From positions 151,663 through 210,137 of the forward strand of contig NMRA01000402.1 of assembly GCA_002633005.1 (NCBI GenBank): a stretch of 58,475 nt of DNA, in the 5' to 3' direction. The notes beneath the pieces were generated by a model, which was not told the DNA's origin, ran no database searches, and saw only the letters and a program-made list of their open reading frames with translations. Of the stretch, positions 11,887 through 23,211 are shown in pieces (the first letter of the stretch is position 1; each line of letters begins with the position of its first letter). The position numbers and the translations under genes are program-made. This DNA comes from Phoronis australis (taxonomy: Eukaryota; Phoronida; Phoronidae).

Positions 11887-12068
11887 GGAAATGCTACCAT
11901 TATCATAGAAGTACACGATTACGACACCGGGGCAGACGAACTTGTGGACAGTTTCGTGTTCAACCATGCGAAGAAAGAAGCGAGTGCAAATGAATACGTA
12001 GCAGAGGCTACGTGTGGCTGGGGAACACCAACTAAACAGAGTGGGAGAAGAGGTGTACGGCCATCCAC
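11887..12068 (+). CDS. Exon 4: end of MNNL/C2-like domain (residues 115-175)
   Basis: Acceptor GTTGTAG. It encodes GNATIIIEVHDYDTG, matching the YTLLVEAWD strand and loop of Jagged, then a helix-like segment and a cysteine (ATCGWG) before the DSL. Two donors are possible. GTGAGT after CCATCCAC (end 12068) is stronger and gives phase 2, needed for the DSL exon; the alternative GTGTAC at 12053 would break phase. Confidence 0.82.
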
Positions 12069-12961
12069 GTGAGTTCTTTTGTAGCCGAAGGTACTGTCAT
12101 TTGAAACGTGACTCTAGCTGCAGTTACAGCGGAAGTGAGCAGAACTACTCTCGCTGCATTTTCATTGCAAAAATTTCTAACCATGCTCGCACCCAGCCTA
12201 AAATATACGGGGCTAGAATTTTTCATTGTGTGGAGTCCTCACTGAAAAATAACGGGGAATAAAAAAAACGCTGTCTTATGTTCAGACTTATGAATTGTGC
12301 ATTAGCACCAACTTCTTGTGGACTTTTGTTGCGTTTTCTAGGTCTTTTTGTTTCTCTAAGAAGGACCTTTTTGTCCACTTTGCCAAATGGGGGTCTCCCT
12401 CGAGCCCTCCCCGAGCCCCCCGGTTTTGCACATGCTAACGGTAGTGTTAAACATTCACCTAAATCCTGTACCCTATAACCACCTTCCGTAAAATCTCTGC
12501 AGTAGAACTTCGTATTATTGGTGGCTATTATTCAGTTGCTAGTGCTGTAGGTTTGTTGGTGTCGGCAAAAACGAATATTAGCAAACATGGGTAAGGAGCG
12601 CATCATTGGCACACAAACATTTTCATTGGCGCACTGGTGATTGCTCAACTCGGGTCAAATGTCCCATTAAAACTGTGTTAGCAATCACATACATGTATAA
12701 AACAACTGCATTGTATTTTACTTTGCATTAGAAATATTATTTATTACATTCAGATTTTGACAGGACGTTTGGTGTGAAATAGCAAATCAAAAATTCTACG
12801 TGACCAAAGCAACAAGGGCAGAGCACCATTACACGTCGTGTAACGTACTGAGTTAACAGTCGAAATCTCTCGACAAAGATGCCGTCCTAAAAAATTCAAA
12901 AGGGCTCTCTAAATTAACTCGTAGATTTGAGGATCTGCCTATGTTTTCTAAAACGTCTCCT

Positions 12962-13365
12962 GGGCTCGGTCTCCAATCTTTTTACTCGAAATGGAACTCG
13001 AAATTAGGTTTGGCATTTTCTACTCTACTTTTGGGCGAACTCAAGATAAGTGTCTATTATTCTATGCTCGAGTACACAATAACTTACGTAGATAATTTAT
13101 TGCCCTTAGTTCACAGTTTGTAAACCCAATATTAAAGCAATAAGTTCGAGTTTGAACTCGAAATTTCGAGTTTTTACTCGAGTTTGTAGCACGAATATAA
13201 GGGTCTTCAAGGGCAAACTTGAACTAGAAACTCCTATGCATAAACTATAATGTATTCGAGCACAGTCTGATAACCAATTATCTTAAGTTCGCACAAAAGG
13301 AGCAGAGAAATAGCCAAAAATAGTTTCGAGTTCATTTCGAGTACAAAGATTAGAGACCGGGACCT
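12962..13365. repeat. Foldback (long inverted-repeat) element, copy 1, intron 4
   Basis: The left arm GGTCTCCAATCTTTTTACTC and the following ~150 bp are repeated in inverted orientation at the right end (reverse complement GGTCTCTAATCTTTGTACTC), with roughly 80% identity by eye. The centre holds short TTCGAGTTTGAACTCGAA palindromes. No ORF. Related copies lie in introns 9, 12 and 15 and a fragment in intron 18 of the same gene. Confidence 0.75.
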
Positions 13366-13919
13366 GATATTTGAAGTGAGGTTTTAACTCTTCATCAATA
13401 CGTCGTTCAAAATTGAATAAAGGATCATAGTTTTATTTCCCTCGCGCCAGACAACTATATTTCAAAATCACTCGTGACTACATATCTTACCAGTCAGGTA
13501 AATAATAATTTTGCTGTTGCAAAGAAACGTCTTTAGCTTGTTTCTTCATTTATAAATTAAGTAATCACTTACTAAGGCAGGATTTGTCCTGTTATTCAAA
13601 ATTCAAGTCAAATATGGCGTTCCGGGGGTTATGAACATGCTTACTTGTAGATATCAACGTTTGAGATTTTCTGTGCTAAAGCGCCTACTGAATAATGTAT
13701 TACACCAACTCATCCGTACTTGCGGAGAGCCAAGACTTGACGTGTTTGATACCCGGAATCCGGGTTCTAAAAACCAAAGCTGTTTATTTATCAAGTTTGA
13801 TTCAGTCGATCAATTCAAGTTTTGGTTTTTGGACGACGCATTATTTTGGAGACTTGTTGGGTAATTACATTTTTCAAAGTTTTGTGCTGCGCTTTAATTC
13901 AATTCTGGCACAATTTCAG

Positions 13920-14110
13920 TCTAACGCTGTGTCTCAACCCATACTGTGACAAACATTACTATACGGCGGATTGCTCTGTGAGATGCGTACCCCAAGATAG
14001 CTGTGCCGGGCACTACAACTGTGATCAGACGGATGGCAGTAAGATATGTCACAGTGGATGGGGTGGTGAGAACTGCGACCAGCCTACGAAGGACTTCTTA
14101 GGTTGCAAAG
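13920..14110 (+). CDS. Exon 5: DSL domain (residues 175-239)
   Basis: Acceptor AATTTCAG; donor AAAG|GTAAGG, phase 1. DSL signature: C184, YY188-189, C193, C197, GHY205-207, C209, C218, GW221-222, G224 and C227, exactly the spacing of Delta/Serrate/LAG-2 domains. Two extra cysteines are present (C179 before the domain, C203 inside). C203-A204 stand where JAG1 has the Phe-Phe before GHY. The positions equivalent to JAG1 F199, R201, R203 and D205 are Arg, Val, Gln and Ser. These JAG1 residues are reported as the Notch-contact face, so binding to Notch in the usual way is doubtful. Confidence 0.93.
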
Positions 14111-14499
14111 GTAAGGCATGCTTCTATGAAAGCATCCTAATTACACCAATCCTCAAGTGAAATGTGAGCTATTCTTGCCCAAACGGTAGACGGAGGCGGA
14201 GAACGCATGGTTAATTTAATCCCACAACTCAAGCAGACCGGGTGAGGAAGCTATGTACAGTGTACACTAGTGTTTGGTTTGGTATAGTCATGCCGCAATA
14301 TATACGTTTACACTCCCGTGATACAGGTGTATACTGTATAGGTCAGATGTGGACCAAAAGTATCATGCTAGTCTACTGCATCCTCAAAATTTAATAAATT
14401 TTTGATTTATAGAACTCTCTCAACGTTTGACAAACACACATCGGGTTAGCTTATTGATTTTTTGTTTTGGTATCCTAATCACTTTACGTTTACTTTTAG

Positions 14500-16735
14500 C
14501 TGGATCTAATCCTTGCATGAACAATGCAACCTGCATCCCATACAAGACAAGCTCTTATTGCTGTTGTCCACCAGACTGGAAGGGGAGGAAATGTGATGTC
14601 CCTGTTTCGACTATAACTACAAAATCGTCGACAATCCCGTACACCAAGGCTATATCCACCGCCAAGTCAACGCTTACTTCTACACCGACAAGTTCATCAC
14701 AAATCACACCTGATAGCACGGCGCTAACAGTTACCCAGACGCCTTTGGACTCCAAAACATCGTGGCCAACGACACCTATAACTATCACCAAATCATCATC
14801 TCGATTCACCATCGATGTTTTCCCAGAGTCAACAACAAAACAGTCTTCGCTCACACAAAAGGCCACAACGACATCTTTGAATTTCTCCAGCACCTACAGA
14901 AATGTAAACCAGACGTCGACGCGACCTCCAAACACGAGTGTTGAGAACCCACTTACTACCACGAATTCACCTCGGCTAACAACGCATACAGAACCATGGT
15001 CACACACTAGCAGTGTAATTACAACAACAGCTGTACACTTGTCCTCCACAACATCATCCCCATTTACGATTGATGTTTTTCCAGAGTTAACCAAACAATC
15101 AACGCAATCAACGTCTAGCAGAATTTCTACTGCAATGCCGACCAATGTTTCTTCTGTATCACTTTCGAACGTAACCATAGGGAACCACAACGATTCGTCG
15201 GGCTCCACTACTAACGTGCCTCTAACATCACCTACCGACGTCACTGCTTCAACCGAAGCAGAAAATAACCTGTTTACAGATTCATTTACGTCGTCAATGG
15301 CATCGTCTACTCCAAAAACTGAAACGACATCCAAAGACTCTATAGTATCCACGACAACACCATCGCTTTTTACAATCGACGTTGTTCCAGAGTCAACGAA
15401 ACTTTCCACGCCTACCCATGTAGCATCGACAAAGTCCAACAAGAGTTCTGTTACGTCTACTTCAACACAGCCATCTTCAAACGCAACTGGTGCAAAGCTA
15501 ATTAAATCAACACTTTTTACTACAGAAAGCCAATCGACGGTGTCTTTCTTGAGCCAGATAACAACGACAGACGCATCTGAACAGACTACGCCACCGTCAG
15601 AGAAGTCGACCCCATCTTTCACACTGTCAAGTACGACTTCTTCTCTATTTACGATAGATGTCTTTCCAGAGTCAACCAAACAGTCTACGTCTAGTAGAAT
15701 ATCTACAACGTCGAACAGTGTTTCCGAACCACTTTCGAACGCTACTACAGGGAACTACAACGATTCTTCGAGGTTAACCACTAACGTGCATCTAACATTA
15801 CCTACCGACGTTGCTGCTTCAACTGACGGGGAAAATAATCAGTTTACAGATTCATTTACGCAATCAATGACATCGTCCAATTCGAGAATTGAAATGACAT
15901 CTGCAGTATCCACGACAACACCGTCGCTTTTTACAATCGACGTATTTCCAGAGTCAACAAAACACTCACCGACAGTTCCTAATACAACGTCTACAATTGA
16001 CAACAGGACCAATGTAACAGGAAACGCAAACACGGCTTTAGCAAGTTCTACCGCATCTCCGAGAAAGACGCCGACACCTTCTCTAAGGACAACTGTTCAG
16101 CATCCTAACAATTCTTCGAGCGCAGTGGTACAGTCAACTTTGACGCCAAGTCAAGCAACTGCCACACTGGTGACCGCGTCAACTGCCTCTTCCAATACAA
16201 TTGATGTGTTCCCAGAGACAAATTCATCATTGGGATACAGGACAACTACTGCAGAAAATAGATCATCATTGTCAACGAGGTTGCCCAAGTATGCAAATTC
16301 TACTGATCAGACCACGCTTCAGTCTACCGATGTAATCTTACAGACTACCACTGCAATGAACGCGGTAACCCAAGCAACGTCTCAATCGCACACGTCTTCG
16401 AAATTGAGCAGCTTAGTAACGACAGGAAATGTTTTATTGTCAACTACAGCAACAGCGGTCACACAAACTCGACCAATGGGAACGCAAACAAACCAGGCAT
16501 CAAGCTTTTCACCAGTTAATGCCAACCTCACTCTAGCAAGTACCACAACACCAGGCAAACCCGGATATGTCACTGGGAGAGTTGAGATCAACATTATACA
16601 CTGGCAGGAAAAGCACGTTTTGCTACTACTAAAGCGCTCACTTCTCTCAGCATGGGTGAAACAGAACCGCGAGTTAGCGAACGACACGTCAGGAATTGTT
16701 ATAGAAAGTATCCAGAAAGCTCTTGGAGATAATGG
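14500..16735 (+). CDS. Exon 6: EGF domain, long mucin-like Ser/Thr-rich region, first module start (residues 239-984)
   Basis: Acceptor CTTTTAG; donor GATAATGG|GTAAGC, phase 2. It opens with an EGF domain (C237, C244, C250, then C259-C260-C261, WKG, C270) in which the usual C-x-C is filled by a third cysteine. About 650 residues of Thr/Ser/Pro/Asn-rich sequence follow, predicted to be densely O-glycosylated with many NxS/T sites. Six insertions of a TIDVFPE-type motif are spaced ~260-310 nt apart. The last ~65 residues (GYVTGRVEINIIHW ... SLLSAW ... ALGDNG) form the second half of module 1. The antisense strand has long open frames caused by the Thr/Ser codon bias; these are not genes. Confidence 0.9.
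14805..16230. repeat. Internal ~280-nt (~93-residue) repeats with TIDVFPE motif in exon 6
   Basis: Motif starts lie near 14805, 15062, 15369, 15648, 15928 and 16196 and encode FTIDVFPEST, FTIDVFPELT, FTIDVVPEST, FTIDVFPEST, FTIDVFPEST and NTIDVFPETN. Copies 2 and 4 also share ~90 downstream residues (NVPLT/NVHLT, PTDV, NLFTDSF/NQFTDSF), showing tandem duplication of the whole segment. A related TIDVFLQTTS recurs in the linkers of exons 9, 12, 15 and 18. Confidence 0.9.
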
Positions 16736-17037
16736 GTAAGCTTTGTTCTGATCATCTTTGTACTGGCTGACTGTTTAGTCTTGCGTTGTTCCAAGCAGTA
16801 TGAAAACGTACGCAAAATTTTTGATGTTTTCCGAGTTCAAAGACAGCATTATGGGAAATACTGTATGCTGGCAAAATGCTTAATAATCAGAAAATTTTCA
16901 CCATCGTATTTTTAAATCTGTTGTCCTTTTACTTAGTGTCAAATGTATATATGGCGTAACCTTGGGTGTGAACCTGAGCGCAAAATTCAATAGAACCAAA
17001 CTTGCAAGTGTACATGTAGGTTGAATTTTTATTCCAG

Positions 17038-17291
17038 CATTCGCCTGACAGTTTATACTTATCGTCTCAAGTTTCCAAGTGACGGAAGTGTTACCTCGCT
17101 TACAGTGCCCGGTAATGTAGTGGTTCAGAAGGAACTCAACAAACACATCGTGCGACACGTCATTTACACTGGTGTAAAAGTCACACTGTATAAATATCAC
17201 TACAAGCTGACCATTAATGGGACTGTAACGGAGAACGAATTGCCTGATATCACACGAGCTATAAAGGATGCATGGTTGACGATATTTGCAA
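17038..17291 (+). CDS. Exon 7: module 1 end and module 2 (residues 984-1069)
   Basis: Acceptor ATTCCAG; donor CAA|GTATGT, phase 1; 254 nt. It encodes IRLTVYTYRLKF (strand), VVQKELN (helix), VTLYKYHYKLTINGT (strands) and TRAIKDAWLTIF (helix with the AW signature). It is the founder-type even exon of the array; exons 10, 13, 16 and 19 are the same length. Confidence 0.9.
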
Positions 17292-17644
17292 GTATGTTAA
17301 CATTGTTCAAAATAAATAATAACAATGTTCTGAAATTCCAATGCTTCCGGGAATTCTACTTTGTGTGTTGTGGACAATTTGACTAGATTTATTTTAAACG
17401 GCTGTATAATTCTTACTGATTTTATTTTTTTTGCATTTAAATACTACTGTCTTATAAAACGGTTCGTCCAAACTGTAGCATTATTCCGTTCAAGTATTTT
17501 ATCCCTGCACGAAGCTAAGACACATGAATAGCAGGATTCGTAGATATATCCGTGTTCTTCGTTGAAAATCGTGTTTTTAAATGCATGTAATGTAACTACT
17601 CGTTTTCGAAGTCATGGGACTAGCAATGGATATTTTTCTTTCAG

Positions 17645-17687
17645 GAAATCTGACGGTTGATACGGCACGAGTTGATTACTCAAATAG
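17645..17687 (+). CDS. Exon 8: short beta-strand exon of module 2 (residues 1069-1083)
   Basis: 43 nt between TTTCAG and GTTTGT; phase 1 in, phase 2 out. It encodes NLTVDTARVDYSN, the last strand of the module. It is too small for ORF detection but conserved in sequence and length in exons 11, 14 and 17. Confidence 0.88.
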
Positions 17688-17897
17688 GTTTGTCATCTTT
17701 TGCGTTTCTGTTTTGTACACGTATTGGATGTTTAGAGTTCGTGTTCATGAATTTCTCGTCCACTGCATGTCTAGCCCGGTTTACTGCTGAACAAATATGG
17801 ACGTATAGGAAATGGATATAAACAGTACGTTAGTAACATTCTAGAAAGTGACATGCAAATGTTTACAACTGAAAGTTAATTGTTGCATTATTTCCAG

Positions 17898-18401
17898 AAC
17901 GAGCACAACTGACGTCATATACTTTGTACGTGTTAACGGTACCTTAATTGACCCCAATGATGTCTCTGCACCCACAATTAAATGCCAAAGATTTGTCGCT
18001 TCAACCGTCACCACAGCGTCATATGCCACCGCCACAAGCAGCCAGGGATTAACCACCACGGATATTTCCATGAAGATAACTGTTCAACAGACGACTACTC
18101 CTCCCAAAACCATAGACGTGTTCTTACAGACGACGAGCGCTTTGAAAACGCCATCCAACCCACCAAATAGCCAGTCGCCTGTCAACTCAACCCTCACCCC
18201 CAACACTACCGCAGCACCAGGAAAACCAAGCTACGTAACTGGAAGAGTAAAAATCAACATAGTACACTGGCCAGTGAAGCACTCTCTTTCACAGCTAACT
18301 CGTTCACTTCTCTCGGCATGGGTTGCACAAAACGGTCAACTTGAGAATGACACGTCAACAATCATTATAGAGAACTTTGAGCAGGCTTTAGGAGATGATG
18401 G
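17898..18401 (+). CDS. Exon 9: first half of module 3, mucin linker, second half of module 3 (residues 1083-1251)
   Basis: 504 nt, acceptor ATTTCCAG, donor GATGG|GTATGT, phase 2 in and out. Order: VIYFVRVNGTLIDP strand, short helix, ~80 residues of Thr/Ser/Pro linker with TIDVFLQTTS, then YVTGRVKINIVHWPVKHS, SLLSAW helix, TIIIE strand and ALGDDG turn. The linker is inserted inside a module rather than between modules. Confidence 0.9.
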
Positions 18402-18705
18402 GTATGTCTGTCACTCAATTTTACACAGGCGGATTTGGGGTGTTGCATGGAAGGGGGGCATCCATAATTTCCAAACAAAAATTGCGTAGTTCTTCAAAAA
18501 GGCCTGCCGGTGGCGTTTTTCGATCGTGTCCGTAAGTGGTGGGATGCAGGTCGGTGGAAGGGGGCCCTTGAGTTTCGCTAAATCTGCCTACATGTATGTG
18601 GCACCCTATAGTTTCTGAATATGCAGCGTAGATACAGTGTAGAGTAGACCACGTGCAGGTGGAATCTCCTTACAGTTTTACTAGATAACAAACGAAGGTA
18701 ACTTC

Positions 18706-19113
18706 AGGGGCCTCGGTCTGATCTCGAAATTGTACAAGACTTTTTTTATAGTTTCCGTCTTACTTTATAATACAAAGTCAAGAAACATGTATTTTACTCT
18801 GCCTTCGATTATACTATGGTTTGCACAGATGGGTGTCTAGTTCAATTCGTTTGCACTTGATGACTCGTAGATTCGAGCCTCAAACTCGAGTTCAAATCGA
18901 ATTCAGACTTGGAACCTTAGACGAACCAATAGCATAAAGCTGAGGTCACCATGTACAAAATACGATATTTAGAGATTCACTCATGCAAACTATAATAGTC
19001 TCTAGCACAGAACAATAAACAGTTAGGTCGAGTTCGTAGTTTTAAGTACAACGAAAACTGTAAACAAAGTTTCGAGTTCGATTTTGAGTAGAAAGGTATG
19101 ACCCTGGTACCCC
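18706..19113. repeat. Foldback element, copy 2, intron 9
   Basis: Related to the 12962-13365 element: CTCGGTCTGATCTCGAAATT at the left, AACTCGAGTTCAAATCGAAT in the middle, and TTTCGAGTTCGATTTTGAGT with a CCTGG end at the right. Arms are more diverged than in copy 1. Boundaries are approximate. Confidence 0.55.
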
Positions 19114-19559
19114 AAGTGATTCTCAGATGAACAATAACAAAGTTTTGGAGCGTATCAAATTACTGCCTATGGTTTGCATGTGCGAAAATTAACATTACAT
19201 GCACAAGGCATTTCTTAATACAATGTATCTCTGATCTAGCTAGGAAAGGTCTGGCCCCTTGAAACTCAACATTAGAGAGGACGAAACGATCAAAAAAAGG
19301 GGAACTGGTGCAAATCATTCCACATGGCCAGTTTGATTCTGAATTATAATTATAGGATTTTCGTATTTTACCGTATAACCGCGCAATTGAGTGCATGTGC
19401 CTACATGCGGGACATTTGAGTGGGAACTGAGAGTTATTCAATCGGCAATCGAGGCTGAGCGCTTTCTTGAAAATAAAGCCATCAGTTTTAAAACGGTATC
19501 ATTTTAAAGTCTGACCGTTACTCTAAATTTTTTTATTTCAACCAAATTGTCACTGACGC

Positions 19560-19620
19560 CAGTGGCGGATTTAGTGGGGGGGCAAGGGGGCCATGCCCCC
19601 CTAAAGTTCTCCCAGATTCC
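19560..19620. mobile_element. Possible hAT-type transposon end fragment, intron 9
   Basis: CAGTGGCGGATTTAG followed by a G-rich tract and GCCATGCCCCCCTAAA resembles the terminus of many hAT elements (CAGTGGCGGA...). No matching inverted end or target duplication was found, so this is at most a relic. Confidence 0.35.
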
Positions 19621-20062
19621 ATCTGGTAGTTCGGGGTTGCGATTGTCTAACGCCCAAAATCCTGGCTAATACTCTGCCTTGCCCCAAAATTTCAAATCCT
19701 TCAAACGCCCCTGAACGCCATACTCTTTGTGAAATAAAATGGTTCGGTAGTGTATTTTTTAAACATCTAGGTGCACTTAATTGCAGGACTTAGGTGTTTG
19801 CGCCTATACACGGGACATTTGCGGAAAAACGCATTGCGCTGCATAGAGGCGCAAGCGCTTATTTTCGGGGTTATGCGGTAACCGGACATGTGAATTTGTG
19901 CAATGTCTGTCTTTTAGCACCCAGCTTGTGACAAGACAGAGATAATCGTCTGAATCGTCATCACGTTTTGAAGTCAGTCAATGTAAACAATTGTTTTCGT
20001 TATAAAAGTAAGTACTAATAAAATTGTTGAAAATCAGTTTATCGTACATTTTTACATTCCAG

Positions 20063-20316
20063 CGTTCGCCTGACAGTTTATACATATCGTCTCAAGTTTC
20101 CAAGTGACGGAAGTGTTACCTCGCTTACAATACCCGGCAATGTAGTGGTTCAGAAGGAACTCGACAAACGCATCACCCAACACGTCATTTATACTGGTGT
20201 GAAAGTCACACTGTACAAATATCACTACAAGTTCACCATTAATGGAACTGCGGCGGAGAACGAATTGCCTGATATCACACGAGCCATAAAGGATGCGTGG
20301 TTGACAATATTTCCAG
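20063..20316 (+). CDS. Exon 10: module 3 end and module 4 (residues 1251-1336)
   Basis: 254 nt, near-identical to exon 7 (VRLTVYTYRLKF, VVQKELDKRI, VTLYKYHYKFTINGT, TRAIKDAWLTIF). Acceptor ATTCCAG, donor CCAG|GTATAT, phase 2 in and 1 out. The linker change VTEN to AAEN is one of few differences. Confidence 0.92.
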
Positions 20317-20694
20317 GTATATGTATGTTAAAATTGTTCGAAATAAAATTAAAATAACACTGCCAGAAAATGTGTTGCTCCCATTAAGCCTACTTTACGT
20401 GTTGTGGATTTTATCAGCCGATTTGACTAGATTTTTCAAAATAGTTATATACTCTTTACTACAGTTAAAATATATGGATATTTCCTTTTTAATACCCGTT
20501 TCATATACATGTCAAATGTTTCGTCTTAATTCTAGGAATATTTCGTGTAACTATTTTACATCCGTACATAGATAAGAGTCTGTAGTAGAGGGAGTCAAGA
20601 GACCTACTTTGTTGAAAATTACGTTTTGTATTAGATGTGCGCTTACTACATTTGTTCGATGATATGGGACTAGATTTGGATACTTTTCTTTCAG

Positions 20695-20737
20695 CAAATC
20701 TGACTGTCGAGGCGGCTCGAGTTGATTACTCAAATAG
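20695..20737 (+). CDS. Exon 11: short strand exon (residues 1336-1350)
   Basis: 43 nt between TTTCAG and GTTTGT, encoding ANLTVEAARVDYSN. It repeats exon 8 with two substitutions (D to E, T to A). Confidence 0.88.
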
Positions 20738-20942
20738 GTTTGTTATTTTTTGCATATTTATTTTGAATTCACTTAATGGGTGTATACAGTTATCGTATTT
20801 CTAATCCACTGCATGTTTTGACTGTTTTATTGCTGGAAACATGAACGTTTCGTGCATGGATGTACGCAATAACGTCATTCACATTCAACACAGAGACATG
20901 CAGATATTTGTTAATGAAAGATAAACGTTACATTATTTCCAG

Positions 20943-21446
20943 AACGAACACAACTGACGTCACTTACTTTGTACGTGTTAACGCTACGTTAATTGATCCC
21001 AAAGATGTCTCTGCGCCCACAATTAAGTACCAAAGGTCTGTCGCTTCAACCGTCATCACAGCGTCATATGCCACCACCACAAGCAGTCAGGGATTAACCA
21101 CTACGGGTAGTTCCATTAACACAACTGTTCAACAGGTTACTGCAACTCCAAAAACCATAGACGTATTCTTGCAGACGACGAGCGCTTTGAAAACGCCATC
21201 CAATCCACCAAATAGCCAATCACCGGTCAACTCAACCCTGACCCCCACAACTGTCACAACACCAGCGAAGCCCAGCTACGTAACTGGACAAGTAAAGATC
21301 AACATAATACACTGGCCGGTGAAGCACTCACTGTTACTGCTAACTCGTTCACTTCTCTCGGCATGGGTTACACACAACGGCCAACTTGATAACGACACGT
21401 CGACAATCATTATAGAGAATACGAACCGGGCTTTAGGAGATGGTGG
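20943..21446 (+). CDS. Exon 12: module 5 with mucin linker (residues 1350-1518)
   Basis: 504 nt, acceptor ATTTCCAG, donor GGTGG|GTAGGT, phase 2/2. It opens VTYFVRVNATLIDP, has the TIDVFLQTTS linker and ends KINIIHWPVKHSLLLLTRSL, SAW and ALGDGG. Same length as exons 9, 15 and 18 with scattered substitutions, mostly in the linker. Confidence 0.92.
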
Positions 21447-21767
21447 GTAGGTATATCTCTCAACAACTGATATTTTATTGTAACGGATTTAGGGTGTCGT
21501 AATGAAGGTGAGCCAACCACAAATTTTAACGGAAAATTTGATAGTTCTTAAAAACGGCTAGTCTGTGGCTATTTTCGATCATGTCCGTAAGGCCCGGTGA
21601 TGTTTCAATGGAAACGGTCCCCCGGGAGTCTCTAAACGCTTTTATGCGGTGCCATGAAGTTCCTGATATGCAACGCAGTTATAGTATAAAATAAATCGCG
21701 TGCATGTACATGTAAGTGGTGCCTCTTTAACTTTTTACCGCAGAACAAGCAAAAGTAACTTTTGGAG

Positions 21768-22147
21768 CTGCGGCTTGATCCCGAAATTGTACTCGAAATA
21801 CCTTTTCACGTTTTCGTCCTGCGTTTTTTGATACGAACTCAAGAGAAAAGTCTTTTATTCTGCCCTCGTTCATACCATGATTTACTCAGATAGGTGTCTA
21901 GTTAAAGTTTGCACTTGATGACTCGTAGCTTCGAGCTATAACCTCGAGTTCAAACTCGAGATTTCGTGTGTAGCCTCGGAAATAAAAGCTTTAATGCTGG
22001 GGTTATCAAATGCAAAAAGGAGTAGATATCCAGTAACATAAACTATAATACACTCGAACACAGAATAATGTTGACTTCGTACTGAAGCAGATCGGACAAC
22101 GTCAACATGTTTCGATTTCAAATTGAGTACTTAGGTTAGACTATGAG
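21768..22147. repeat. Foldback-related element, copy 3, intron 12
   Basis: Shares with the intron 9 and 15 copies GCACTTGATGACTCGTA, CTCGAGTTCAAACTCGAGAT and the CATAAACTATAATACACTCG words. Boundaries are approximate. It was carried along with the segmental duplication. Confidence 0.55.
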
Positions 22148-22347
22148 CGATGATTTCACTTCCACAGGAAAAATGCCAAAACTTTGGAACCAAGAAAATT
22201 AATGTGTGTGTGCTTTATATGTACGAAAACTGACATTCGTGACGATAAACATCACGAACTGCAATGCCTACGACTAAACTAATTAGTGTCAACATTCTTG
22301 ATAATGGCAAATTATCATATATATATTCTGTATTTTTTATATTCCAG

Positions 22348-22601
22348 CGTTCGCCTGACAGTTTACACTTATCGTCTCAAGTTTCCAAGTGATGGGAGTG
22401 TTACCTCGCTTAGAGTACCCAACAATGAAGTGGTTCAGAAGGAATTCGACAAACTCATCACGAGACACGTCATTTATACTGGTGTAAAGGTCACACTGTA
22501 CAAATATCACTACAAGTTCACCATTAATGGAACTGTGACGGAGAACGAATTGCCTGATATCACACGAGCAATAAAGGATGCATGGTTGACGATATTTCCA
22601 G
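22348..22601 (+). CDS. Exon 13: module 5 end and module 6 (residues 1518-1603)
   Basis: 254 nt, acceptor ATTCCAG, donor CCAG|GTATGT. Same architecture as exons 7 and 10, with SLRVPNNEVVQKEFDK in the helix-1 segment and the DAWLTIFP helix at the end. Confidence 0.92.
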
Positions 22602-22952
22602 GTATGTATGTTAAAATTGTTCAAAATAAATAATAACTCCGCCTGTAAAATGTGCGGCTTCTTTTAAGCCTACTTTGCGTGTTGTGGATTTTAACAGCGG
22701 GCTTGACTAGATTTTTCATACTAGCTACACACTTTTTACATTTTAATACCCGTTTTATATACAAGTCAAGACTGTCGTCTAAATTTTAGGGATATTTTGT
22801 TTATATATTTTGCACCTAACTATGACCCCGTAATAGAGGGAGTCCAAAGACATTTGTACTTTTTGGAAAATTATGGATTCTAATGGGTGTGTGCTACATG
22901 TAACTACACTTGTTCGATGTTATGAGACTAGCTTTGGATATTTTTCTTCCAG

Positions 22953-22995
22953 CAAATCTGACTGTTGATACGGCACGGGTTGATTACTCAAACAG
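22953..22995 (+). CDS. Exon 14: short strand exon (residues 1603-1617)
   Basis: 43 nt between TCTTCCAG and GTTTGT, encoding ANLTVDTARVDYSN. Third copy of the exon 8 type. Confidence 0.88.
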
Positions 22996-23211
22996 GTTTG
23001 TTTTCTTTTGCATTTTCGTTTTATATATACAAATTAGGTGCATTAAATCTTTTTAATGTATTATTAATCCACTGAGTGTCTTGACTACTTCATAACTGGA
23101 AATTCGAACGTGTAGTGCATGAATGTACATGTACGCAATAGCGTCATTCACATTCAACAAAGAGATATTCAGATATTTAATACTGAACGATAAACGTTGC
23201 ATTATTTCCAG

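Noticed and set aside
14894-15679. 261-residue open frame on the minus strand
   Set aside because: It is antisense to the Thr/Ser-rich mucin exon; the Val/Asp-rich translation mirrors ACN/TCN codons and has no independent support.
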